Shown: positions 1-5,998, counted from the stretch's first letter. The stretch is 9,968 nucleotides of DNA from Deltaproteobacteria bacterium (GCA_016193385.1 JACPSF010000129.1:1-9968), one strand, 5' to 3'. A program made the numbers and translations. Notes: generated from the sequence alone by a model not told the origin.

Positions 1-330
1 AAACAAAATAGCGTTCAATGCCTGGTTCTGCGTGGAGGCGCTCACATGCAATTCGCTGGCGAGGCTTGAAAGAAATTGCGCAATCTCTTTTTCGCCCATC
101 TCGGCCGGGTGCCGTTTGTTGTGGAAAAAGATGAACCGCTTGATCCAATGAACATAGCTGTCCTCGGTCTTGGGACTGTAGTGCCGCGTGCGGATTGCCT
201 GGCGCGCCTGATCAAGCAGCCGAGGTCTCGGGGCGCTCGTTGGAGGGGTGCAGGCCGGGGCCGGGACCCCGATCCGGCTGATGATTTTGACTTCTTGCTT
301 GGGAAGGCTCCTCACGTTGGGGTTGTCCAT
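1..330 (-). CDS. intI: Integron-type tyrosine recombinase, N-terminal part (cut by window edge)
   Basis: The visible 110 residues form the N-terminal end of a site-specific tyrosine recombinase; the protein continues beyond base 1. After a proline-rich leader of about 37 residues comes a SAM-like DNA-binding domain. It carries segments typical of integron integrases: LLDQARQAIRTRHYSPKTED, then YVHWIKRFIFFHNKRHPAEM, and STQNQALNAILF at the cut end. By family knowledge, IntI enzymes recombine attC sites of gene cassettes with attI. The start is ATG at 328-330 behind GGAGG, with good spacing. The catalytic R-H-R-Y residues and the IntI-specific extra helix lie outside the window, so a XerC/D-like or phage-type recombinase cannot be fully excluded. 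The conserved 'TEDSYVHWIKRFI' and 'STQNQAL' strings nevertheless favour IntI strongly. An attC-like hairpin at 1130-1197 and a LexA-box-like palindrome in the promoter support the reading. Confidence 0.85.
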   Translation of the reverse strand, partial: MDNPNVRSLPKQEVKIISRIGVPAPACTPPTSAPRPRLLDQARQAIRTRHYSPKTEDSYVHWIKRFIFFHNKRHPAEMGEKEIAQFLSSLASELHVSASTQNQALNAILF

Positions 331-430
331 GGCAACCTCCGTTCTCGGTAGGGGAGGCAACGATGCGCCCGGACCGTGCGGTGCCTGCCGCTCCTTCAAT
401 TTCCGGGACCGGGCTATAGGGCATGGCCCT

Positions 431-459
431 CTTATACTGAAATTATTTTCAGGTGTCAA
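431..459 (-). promoter_or_regulatory. Probable sigma-70 promoter of the integrase gene
   Basis: On the minus strand a perfect -35 hexamer TTGACA (454-459) is followed after exactly 17 bp by TATAAG (431-436). This points toward the integrase start at 330, leaving a leader of roughly 95 nt. It lies just past the stop of the TPR gene on the same strand. No clear terminator is seen between that gene and this promoter, so read-through into the integrase is also possible. Confidence 0.65.
437..452. promoter_or_regulatory. LexA-box-like palindrome in the integrase promoter spacer
   Basis: CTGAAATTATTTTCAG is an inverted repeat with six-base arms CTGAAA/TTTCAG around four bases. It fills the spacer between the -35 and -10. 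The outer CTG and CAG triplets are separated by 10 bases, the same geometry as the gammaproteobacterial LexA box (CTGT-N8-ACAG), though the fourth base of each arm differs (A/T rather than T/A). Integron integrases are known to be SOS-controlled through LexA sites overlapping their promoters. Assigning this palindrome to LexA is inference from position and spacing; another repressor could bind it. Confidence 0.45.
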
Positions 460-472
460 GGCCGGGGTGAGA

Positions 473-1087
473 TCATTTTCTTCTCGTGCGTGCCTTGCGG
501 GCGACCCGGACCGCTGCGAAGAGGCCTGCGTAGGCGTCCTCGACGACAAACCGGGCGTCCTCCAACAATGCCTTGAACAGGTCTTCTTCTGTAAAGAGCA
601 AATAGCCTTCCATAACAAAGCGAGTGTAGAGTTCATTGACAGAGCGGGGCTTTCTTCTCGATCTTAAGAATTCATAGCAGGCGTCCACAATCTCAGTGGA
701 CATTCTGAGAATGACCGGTTTCTGCACCCAATCGAAATCATCCTCAGTCTTGCCCAAAGCGTATAGAGCGTCGAGAATGACTCCGTGATAGTCAGGGTTC
801 CAGGGTTGCCTTCTGTGGTGTTCATAAAGGAACTCAAGGGCCTTGTCATATTCCCCATTCAGGACATAGGCTTCCCCGAGATAGTACTGGGCATATGGGT
901 CGTCGGGAAATCTCTCGGCTCTTTGCTTGCAGTATTCTACCAAGCCCGGCCAGTCTTCCTTCTCCCTCAACTCATAGTCGGTTTCCCACTCTTCAAAATC
1001 GTCCCCTACGTCATCAGGGTCATGCGCCGGTGCGGTCGATTTTAAACGGTTGTCCGGGAACTTGATGATGGTTGATTTTTTACCCAT
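473..1087 (-). CDS. TPR-repeat protein of unknown function
   Basis: A roughly 204-residue soluble protein. It has an acidic, low-complexity N-terminal stretch (rich in D and E, around DPDDVGDDFEEWE). At least one recognisable tetratricopeptide repeat follows, with the helix pair DPYAQYYLGEAYVLNGEYDK and ALEFLYEHHRRQPWNPD and an adjoining partial repeat (PGLVEYCKQRAERFPDD). The C-terminal third (VDACYEFLRSRRKPRSVNEL onward) looks helical and could be a small winged-helix-like domain, ending in a basic tail RKARTRRK. TPRs mediate protein-protein contact; no specific partner can be named. I chose ATG at 1087 (MGKKSTIIKF). A GTG at 1120 would add 11 residues; it has GAGGG nearby but spaced only 3 nt away. 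The gene sits between the integrase promoter and an attC-like site, so it may be a cassette gene in reverse orientation. No signal peptide or membrane segment is seen. Confidence 0.75.
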   Translation of the reverse strand: MGKKSTIIKFPDNRLKSTAPAHDPDDVGDDFEEWETDYELREKEDWPGLVEYCKQRAERFPDDPYAQYYLGEAYVLNGEYDKALEFLYEHHRRQPWNPDYHGVILDALYALGKTEDDFDWVQKPVILRMSTEIVDACYEFLRSRRKPRSVNELYTRFVMEGYLLFTEEDLFKALLEDARFVVEDAYAGLFAAVRVARKARTRRK

Positions 1088-1129
1088 TGTCCCAGGGCTT
1101 TGAGAAGGGCGGCTCCACACTTACCCTCT

Positions 1130-1197
1130 GTTGACACCTAGACGTTCTGGATGAGCGGCCGCGTTCTCTGGCGGGCCGCTCAAGGCGGGTGTTAAAC
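1130..1197 (+). repeat. attC-like (integron recombination site) hairpin
   Basis: The plus strand ends in GTTAAAC (1191-1197), a perfect match to the attC R' core GTTRRRY, preceded by AAGGCGGGT. This resembles the right end of many attC sites. Inside is a perfect 9-bp stem, TGAGCGGCC (1152-1160) with GGCCGCTCA (1174-1182). An outer stem pairs ACACC (1134-1138) with GGTGT (1188-1192). The left core (GTTGAC around 1130) is a poor match to RYYYAAC and the internal loops are asymmetric, so the site may be degenerate. It lies between the TPR gene and the toxin-antitoxin pair, where a cassette boundary would be expected. An alternative is an ordinary intergenic hairpin; no T-run follows on either strand. 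Confidence 0.4.
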
Positions 1198-1200
1198 TGC

Positions 1201-1221
1201 CTTCGGGCAATTTACCCGAAG
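1201..1221 (-). terminator. Hairpin overlapping the antitoxin stop codon
   Basis: Perfect 7-bp arms CTTCGGG (1201-1207) and CCCGAAG (1215-1221) flank a 7-nt loop that contains the antitoxin stop codon (1212-1214). It would fold at the 3' end of the toxin-antitoxin transcript and may stabilise or terminate it. There is no clean U-run after it (the minus strand reads GCAGTTTAAC), so intrinsic termination would be weak. Confidence 0.4.
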
Positions 1222-1439
1222 TTGGCGACGGCGACGGGGCGCCTGGCGGCGAGTTCCTTTCGGTGGCGTTTGATCCTCTCCAACTCGTGGAGAGTGGCCG
1301 CTGTCAGGTAGCTTTCTCCACAGTGCGGACAGGCGATCACAGGTACCTTCTCAATCACGAGCAGGTTGCCGCCACGCCCATAACTCCGAGTTACGCGACG
1401 CTCCCGGGCTCCCTCTTTACCGCAAATCTCGCAGATCAT
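1212..1439 (-). CDS. YgiT-type zinc-finger protein, probable antitoxin
   Basis: A small protein of about 75 residues that starts MICEICGKEG and has a second CPHC pair in the segment VIACPHCGESYLTAATLHEL. This gives the CxxC...CxxC zinc-binding knuckle of the YgiT/MqsA N-terminal domain. The mid-protein phrase LLVIEKVPVIAC matches the usual spacing between the two pairs in this family. It lacks the C-terminal HTH of full MqsA, as is common for the short partners of DUF4258 proteins. I chose ATG at 1439 because AGGA sits 5 nt upstream. An ATG at 1457 would add MTVRNS and lie 2 nt after the upstream stop. Translation is probably coupled to the preceding DUF4258 gene. The inferred role is to neutralise that partner and possibly autoregulate; activity is not demonstrable from the sequence alone. 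Confidence 0.75.
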   Translation of the reverse strand: MICEICGKEGARERRVTRSYGRGGNLLVIEKVPVIACPHCGESYLTAATLHELERIKRHRKELAARRPVAVANFG

Positions 1440-1459
1440 AGAATTCCTAACTGTCATGG

Positions 1460-1741
1460 CTAGTCTCTATAGACGGTGATTATAACGAGACGGCCCGTAG
1501 GGCTCAACTTTCCAACGACACCGACGGTACCACCATCGAGGCCTCTGCCGTTTACGACATACTTCCATTCTCGCGTCACGCGGTCCCGTTGGCGCTCGAC
1601 AATCTCACCAGTCAGCACAGCGCTCTCCAAGTCAAAGACTGACAGACGGTCTTCGTCCATCTCCTCTTCAGCATGAAGCGGGACCACGTAGTCCAGGCTT
1701 CGGATCCTGTCTCGAAACCGCTGAAGGATGCGCGCGTACAT
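1460..1741 (-). CDS. DUF4258 family protein, probable RelE-like toxin
   Basis: A 93-residue protein with the DUF4258 pattern. The N-terminal helix has H and E residues (VVPLHAEEEMDEDRLSVFDL), followed by ESAVLTGEIVERQRDR and a beta-rich C-terminus ending KLSPTGRLVIITVYRD. The family is structurally related to RelE/MqsR-like toxins and is commonly encoded directly upstream of a short YgiT-type zinc-finger protein, exactly as here. The toxin-first order matches mqsRA-type loci. No strong Shine-Dalgarno precedes ATG 1741 (the upstream bases are CTGCAACCC), so translation may be weak or leaderless. Toxin activity is inferred from family and arrangement. The pair may be a stabilising module in a cassette, which is frequent in chromosomal integrons. 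Confidence 0.75.
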   Translation of the reverse strand: MYARILQRFRDRIRSLDYVVPLHAEEEMDEDRLSVFDLESAVLTGEIVERQRDRVTREWKYVVNGRGLDGGTVGVVGKLSPTGRLVIITVYRD

Positions 1742-1823
1742 GGGTTGCAGTGGGATATCACGACAGCCTGTTTTCGTTCAAGGCACGGAGACGGGTCTTT
1801 GCTCTGCCAGCCTAGTAGCATTG

Positions 1824-1843
1824 AGTATACTGGTCAGTGTATC
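1824..1843. promoter_or_regulatory. Operator-like repeat, copy 1 (imperfect palindrome)
   Basis: AGTATACTGGTCAGTGTATC matches copy 2 (1929-1948) at 17 of 20 positions and shares the identical core ACTGGTCAGTGTAT. Read on the minus strand it contains TATACT, which could serve as a -10 for the toxin-antitoxin operon starting at 1741. The ACTGACCAGT-type dyad resembles operators of TetR-family repressors. No regulator gene is present nearby. Confidence 0.45.
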
Positions 1844-1928
1844 AGGGTTGCTAATTTTCCCTCTGCTGGCGGGATTCTCTTCTGCTTCCATGGACTTGTC
1901 AAGCTTGCCTGACAAACGCCCAGGCCGC

Positions 1929-1948
1929 AATACACTGGTCAGTGTATT
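1929..1948. promoter_or_regulatory. Operator-like repeat, copy 2 (perfect palindrome)
   Basis: AATACACTGGTCAGTGTATT has perfect 9-base arms AATACACTG/CAGTGTATT around GT. Its centre is 105 bp from that of copy 1, about ten helical turns, so the two would lie on the same face of the DNA. This is consistent with a regulator binding both sites, perhaps by looping. The regulator is unknown. Confidence 0.5.
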
Positions 1949-1985
1949 GCCATTACACCCGCCATGGACCAAGGACTGCTGTTAA

Positions 1986-2132
1986 CTATAGTGAAGGAAA
2001 AAAGACAATTACCATAATTCCCCCATCCCCTCTCAAATCCCCCTTTCTCCCCCTTTGGTCAAGGGGGATCGAGGGGGATTTAGGGGGGTGAGGGGGGATT
2101 TGATGTCAACTTATTTAATTCCGTCACTATAA
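1986..2132. mobile_element. MITE-like non-coding element with terminal inverted repeats
   Basis: The ends CTATAGTGAAGGAA (1986-1999) and TTCCGTCACTATAA (2119-2132) are inverted repeats matching at 12 of 14 positions. They enclose 119 bp with no coding potential. The interior (2019-2098) is a long imperfect hairpin. Its left arm is runs of C (ATCCCC, AATCCCCC, TCCCCCTT) and its right arm runs of G (AAGGGGGA, AGGGGGATT, AGGGGGG), closing on the loop TGGTC. The size, TIRs and absence of a gene fit a miniature inverted-repeat element moved by a transposase elsewhere. No convincing target-site duplication was identified. Confidence 0.55.
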
Positions 2133-2210
2133 TTGCCGGACTGTCAACCCTATTTCCACTCCCCCCCGTCACCGGCGTGACTTGGCGAGTAAAGGGGAGG
2201 GCAGGCCACT

Positions 2211-2393
2211 TTATAGCAGTCTTTTGAGTGCGGCTTCGTCGAAGCCCAGGACCTTTTTCTTTCCTTTCATGACGACCGGACGCTTCAGAAGGTTATTGTC
2301 CTTTTGGGATAAGCTTTCAGCCGAAGATGGACATTTCTTCCGCCCTGGGGTATTGAGGGATCGAACGCGGCGAGTAGTGTCTGCTGCATACAA
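2211..2393 (-). pseudogene. 3' remnant of an ArsC/Spx-family (arsenate reductase-like) gene
   Basis: The last 37 or so residues (2211-2321) read as the C-terminal end of an ArsC/Spx/YffB-like thioredoxin-fold protein. The segment NNLLKRPVVMKGKKKVLGFD corresponds to the family's 'N..L.KRP.V..G....GF' region, which includes the conserved Arg-Pro, and is followed by EAALKRLL and the stop. The N-terminal two thirds are missing, including the CxxC/CxxS or CGxxxR active-site loop. The codons upstream of 2321 (SLNTPGRKKCPSS) do not resemble the family. With an intact gene starting at 2424 on the other strand there is no room for the rest, so this is most likely a truncated, non-functional gene. Its 3' end lies about 80 bp from the MITE-like element. 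Confidence 0.5.
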
Positions 2394-2423
2394 AATAATT
2401 AGCCGCTCGTTTGGAGGCCAACG

Positions 2424-3980
2424 ATGTGGGATGCAGAAGCGGACATCCTGGTGTTAGGGGCCGGTCATAACGGCCTCACCGCTGCCGCTTACCTGGCAAA
2501 AGCGGGGCTGAAGACCTTAGTCCTGGAGGCAAAGGAACAGGTGGGAGGAGGCTCGGGCACCGAGGAGCTGACCGCGCCGGGATACCGTCACGACACTTGC
2601 GCGTCGATTCATGGAGCGATCCAGGCCGGTCCTGTCCTTCAAGAGCTGGAGCTACACCGCTTCGGCCTCCACTACATCTATCCTGATCCCCTGTATGCCA
2701 GCGTCTTCCCCGATGGGAGTTCGCTGATTACATGGCGAAGCGTGGAGCAGACCGTCAAGGAGATCGAGAGGTTCTCCCCGAAAGACGCTGCGGCCTACCG
2801 TCGCCTGATGGAGTTCTGGGAGAGAGCGATCCGTGATTGGTATGCGCGTTCGCGATACTCGCCACCGCGCAAGCCCAGCGAGATCTACGCGGGTCTGGAA
2901 AAGAGAGAGCTGGGCCTCGAAGTCATGAGAGTCATGGCCAGCTCACCTCTGGAAGTGGTGGAGGAACTCTTCGAAGAGGAGCATGTCCGTGCTCACGTCC
3001 TCAAAGCCTCCATCCAGGGTGGAATCTTACCGGACCAATTCGGCTACGGTGGCCTGGTGTTCACCGCGGGCACGGGCGCGCGCCACACTTTCGGATGGGG
3101 CATCCCCGAGGGCGGCGCGCTGGAGCTGCCTCTGGCCCTGACCCGATGTTTGCGCGCTTTCGGTGGCGATGTCCTCACTCGCTCTCCCGTGAAGGAGATC
3201 CTCGTGGAGAACGGAACGGCAACAGGGGTGGTGACTGCGGATGGCCGGCGCTACGCCGCCCACAAGGCACTGGTGGCAGGGTTGCATGTCCGACAGATCT
3301 TCTTGGAGATGGTGGATCGGAAGTGGCTCGATTCCGGCTTGGTGGAGGCGATAGGGAAGTTGAAAACAGGTCTCTCAGAGATCGTGCTCCACGTAGCCCT
3401 TTCCGAACGTCCTCGGTATCGCGCGCGCCTCAGCGTAGAGGAGGTCGCGCACGTTCAAGTGCCCGAGTCGAGGTCTGATCTCATCGCCGCTTACGCCGAG
3501 TATCGCAAGGGAAATCGTTACCCCAGAGCGCCCTTCCAGGTCCTCTGTCACACCCTTCTCGACGGAAGGCGCGCGCCAAACGGCTGCCACGTGTTAAACG
3601 TGGGCCATTACGCACCCTACGACCTCTCCGGTCGCCCTGAATCCTGGTTGGCCATCAAGCAGGAGCTTCTGCACCATGAGATGGAGCGACTTCGCGAGTA
3701 CATTCCAAACGTCAACGATAAAACTGTCGTGGGGAAGCTCGTGGTGACACCGCCAGAGATCGAGGCCGGCAACCCCATGTTCTTTCGGGGCGACATCGCG
3801 GGGGTGGGTCACGTGCTCTCCCAAGAAGGCATTCTACGGCCTCACCCCAGCATCTCCGACTACCGCACGCCGATCCATCGCCTCTACCTCACAGCCGCGT
3901 GCACCTATCCGGGAGGCTCCATCAGCGGGGCACCCGGTCACAATTGCGCGATGACAGTACTGGGTGACTGCGGAAGATAA
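2424..3980 (+). CDS. FAD-dependent oxidoreductase, CrtI/PYROXD2-like (COG1233 type)
   Basis: A complete 518-residue flavoprotein of the phytoene desaturase-like amine oxidase superfamily. The N-terminal dinucleotide-binding fold is clear: ILVLGAGHNGLTAAAYLAKA (GxGxxG at residues 12-17), the ribose-binding acid in VLEA (E35), then QVGGGSGTEE. The C-terminal FAD motif is YLTAACTYPGGSISGAPGHN (about 488-507), as in PYROXD2/COG1233 proteins. The substrate is unknown. Members of this group include carotenoid desaturases and isomerases, but the length and C-terminus fit the PYROXD2-like branch, and no other carotenoid genes are nearby. No signal peptide is seen. The ATG is preceded by GGAGG at 7-nt spacing. 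The gene appears monocistronic and its stop is 6 bp from the convergent MoeA fusion gene, with no terminator between them. Confidence 0.85.
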   Translation: MWDAEADILVLGAGHNGLTAAAYLAKAGLKTLVLEAKEQVGGGSGTEELTAPGYRHDTCASIHGAIQAGPVLQELELHRFGLHYIYPDPLYASVFPDGSSLITWRSVEQTVKEIERFSPKDAAAYRRLMEFWERAIRDWYARSRYSPPRKPSEIYAGLEKRELGLEVMRVMASSPLEVVEELFEEEHVRAHVLKASIQGGILPDQFGYGGLVFTAGTGARHTFGWGIPEGGALELPLALTRCLRAFGGDVLTRSPVKEILVENGTATGVVTADGRRYAAHKALVAGLHVRQIFLEMVDRKWLDSGLVEAIGKLKTGLSEIVLHVALSERPRYRARLSVEEVAHVQVPESRSDLIAAYAEYRKGNRYPRAPFQVLCHTLLDGRRAPNGCHVLNVGHYAPYDLSGRPESWLAIKQELLHHEMERLREYIPNVNDKTVVGKLVVTPPEIEAGNPMFFRGDIAGVGHVLSQEGILRPHPSISDYRTPIHRLYLTAACTYPGGSISGAPGHNCAMTVLGDCGR

Positions 3981-3986
3981 CCCAAA

Positions 3987-5918
3987 CTACTGCCGGTAAA
4001 GAACCTCTCCTGCGGAACCGGTGCGGTATCCGCCCAGGGCTTCGGCGCCTTTCTTAAAGCCTTCTGAGCGGATAACCTCCATCAGTTTTCCTCCTCTCTC
4101 CGATTCGAAGAATAGGCGCAGGAAGAGAAGATCGTACTGTTCCTCCCCGACTGGAATATAATCTAGCCCGAGGGCGTTGGCGGCGGACCGTACGCCCAGA
4201 CCAACATCCGCCAGACCGCTGGCAACCGCCACGCCGACAGCCATATGGGTAAATTCTTCGCGCTCGTAGCCGCGGATCGCGGCCGGATCAACCCTCAACC
4301 TTTTTAACTCAAAATCCAGTAGTACCCGCGTGCCCGAACCTGGCTGCCGGTTGATAAAGGTGATCCCCTGCCTGGCCAGATCCTCGAGACCGGTAATCCC
4401 CTTAGGATTCCCTCGCCGGACGAGAAGGCCTTGCTCGCGCCGGGCTAAATGGACCAACACTACAGGAACGGTAGGGATCGCGCGCTTGATGTCGGGGATG
4501 TTGTAAGTACCGGTGTCAGGGTCGAGAAGATGGGTTCCTGCGATATGCGTCTCTCCTCTCTGGAGTGCGAGGAGTCCGCCCAGACTCCCCACATTAGTCG
4601 CGGCGATTTTCAATTCCGGATAACGGCGCTTCAGGCAATCCTCGAGGATACCAATGGAGAGATCGTGGCTGCCGGTGCAAAGGATCGCATTTTCGATCTC
4701 CTCGGGTGACCGCAGAAGCTCTACCTCCACCTCTTCCCCGGCGTTGATCCCCTCGATCAAGCTGGGGATGCGCAAAAAACCATCGGCATGCACCATGGTT
4801 GTGATCACACCGGCTCCCCGCCCCAAAGGTACCGCGATGAGCTTTCCTCCTACCCGACCCAGAGTGACGCGGATGAATTCCTCCACGCCGAGATGAGAGG
4901 GAATCTTCTTCGGGACCAAGGCGTGAAGCGTCGGCCTGGCTTCCCCCGCGAAGCCGAGCAATTTTTCCACGACCGGTCGCAGGACCTCCCGGGCGATGAC
5001 AATGGCTGATACGGGATAACCGGGAACACCGACAACAGGTTTTCCCGCCACGACTCCCAACACCGCAGGCTTTCCGGGCATGACATCAATGCCATGGACG
5101 AGAAGCTCCCCTTCTTCCGCGACGATCTCGGCGGTAAAGTCGTGCTCCCCTGCGGAGGACCCGGCAATGATGGCGACCACGTGGTTTTGTTCGAGTGCGT
5201 TCCGCAAAGCCCTTTTCAACAGGTCAGGATCATCCCCTGCCCTGGGTAACTTCACCGCTTCTCCGCCCCACTCCTGAATAAAGGCTGCCAGGACGCCGGA
5301 GTTGAAATCGATGACGGCTCCCGGCTTCACCTCCTCTCCCGGCTCGATCAACTCATCCCCGGTGGGAATGATGGCAACTCGAGGGCGAGCCTTGACCCGA
5401 ACCGTTGTATGGCCAGCGGCGAGCAGGGCGCCCAGATCATAGGGGCGGAGCCGATGCGACCGGGCAAGCAGCAACTCCGTAGCCACCATGTCCTCTCCTA
5501 CCAGACGCACATGGTTCCAAGGAGCGACCGATTCAAAGATTTCCACTGTTTCATCATCCAGTTGTCGCACCTTCTCGATCATGATGACGGCATTGGCCCA
5601 GAGCGGGAGCGCGTTGCCCGTATCCAGGTAGGCAAAACCCCCTTCCACCGCCATTCCTTCCGAGACCCGTCTCAGCCTCCTGGGAGCGAAGTCGGTTGCC
5701 CCGAAAGTATCTTCTGCCCGCACGCAGATCCCGTCCATGGCGGCCCCATGATAATGGGGCGATGAAATGCGGGCAAAGATGGGCTCAGAGGTGATCCGAT
5801 GCAGCGCCTGATCCACCCGGATGGTCTCGCTATTTAGGGCCGAAGGATCCACCCTTTGCAAAAAAAGCTCGCGCGCTTCTTTGAGCGGGGTTTTCTTGAG
5901 ATATCTTTTGCGCGCCAT
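3987..5918 (-). CDS. MoeA-type molybdotransferase fused to a periplasmic-binding-like domain
   Basis: A 643-residue two-part protein. Residues 1 to about 403 are MoeA-like, covering the N-terminal domain (AAMDGICVRAED at 59-70), the MoCF-binding core (IPTGDELIEPGEE at 184-196; IAGSSAGEHDF at 251-261), PGKPAVLG and VPGYPVSA (298-305), and the domain-IV end GINAGEEVEVELL. Residues from about 405 to 625 form a PBP-like domain of the MoeA/LysR type (PF12727-like), with GSLGGLLALQRGETHIAGTH, INRQPGSGTRVLLD and GVAVASGLADVGLGVRS. MoeA inserts molybdate or tungstate into molybdopterin-AMP. The binding-protein domain is presumed to hold a ligand, possibly the oxyanion, but that is not established. 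There is no signal peptide, so it is cytoplasmic. It lies downstream of a canonical moeA on the same strand, with only AAAAGG as a modest ribosome site. The usual MDGYAV is altered to MDGICV; the aspartate is kept. Confidence 0.9.
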   Translation of the reverse strand: MARKRYLKKTPLKEARELFLQRVDPSALNSETIRVDQALHRITSEPIFARISSPHYHGAAMDGICVRAEDTFGATDFAPRRLRRVSEGMAVEGGFAYLDTGNALPLWANAVIMIEKVRQLDDETVEIFESVAPWNHVRLVGEDMVATELLLARSHRLRPYDLGALLAAGHTTVRVKARPRVAIIPTGDELIEPGEEVKPGAVIDFNSGVLAAFIQEWGGEAVKLPRAGDDPDLLKRALRNALEQNHVVAIIAGSSAGEHDFTAEIVAEEGELLVHGIDVMPGKPAVLGVVAGKPVVGVPGYPVSAIVIAREVLRPVVEKLLGFAGEARPTLHALVPKKIPSHLGVEEFIRVTLGRVGGKLIAVPLGRGAGVITTMVHADGFLRIPSLIEGINAGEEVEVELLRSPEEIENAILCTGSHDLSIGILEDCLKRRYPELKIAATNVGSLGGLLALQRGETHIAGTHLLDPDTGTYNIPDIKRAIPTVPVVLVHLARREQGLLVRRGNPKGITGLEDLARQGITFINRQPGSGTRVLLDFELKRLRVDPAAIRGYEREEFTHMAVGVAVASGLADVGLGVRSAANALGLDYIPVGEEQYDLLFLRLFFESERGGKLMEVIRSEGFKKGAEALGGYRTGSAGEVLYRQ

Positions 5919-5928
5919 CGCCTTTTAA

Positions 5929-5998
5929 AATTTTTAATTCTTAATTCTAAATTTTGAATCCACCCCAATTCAAAACTCAAAATTCAAAATTAAAAATT
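5929..5998. repeat. AT-rich inverted repeat between the two moeA genes
   Basis: Perfect outer arms AATTTTTAATT (5929-5939) and AATTAAAAATT (5988-5998) enclose further complementary blocks, including ATTTTGAAT (5950-5958) facing AATTCAAAA (5968-5976). The right arm also contains the tandem-like AAAACTCAAAATTCAAAATT. The repeat fills nearly the whole 78-bp intergenic gap and overlaps the stop codon of the upstream moeA (5997-5999). Base composition contrasts sharply with the GC-rich genes around it. It could act as an RNA hairpin that tunes expression of the second gene, or it could be a dispersed intergenic repeat. Confidence 0.6.

Noticed and set aside
1778..1972. Short minus-strand open frame spanning the two operator-like repeats
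   Set aside because: The two NTLTSVL/DTLTSIL-like peptides come simply from translating the repeated DNA motif. There is no family resemblance and no ribosome site.
2019..2098. The C-run/G-run palindrome as an intrinsic transcription terminator
   Set aside because: No U-run follows on either strand, and the palindrome sits symmetrically inside terminal inverted repeats, which fits a mobile-type element better.
2168..2181. Short dyad GTCAC-CGGC-GTGAC downstream of the ArsC remnant
   Set aside because: Five-base arms alone are too short to claim an operator or terminator, and there is no T-run or promoter context.
2837..3478. Open frame of 213 codons on the plus strand inside the FAD oxidoreductase gene
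   Set aside because: It is out of frame with a complete flavoprotein, is rich in Arg/Gly/Pro with no domain, and has no independent start context.
4449..5765. Several plus-strand open frames opposite the MoeA-PBP fusion gene
   Set aside because: All are antisense to a gene with clear MoeA and binding-protein motifs, and none has recognisable protein features.
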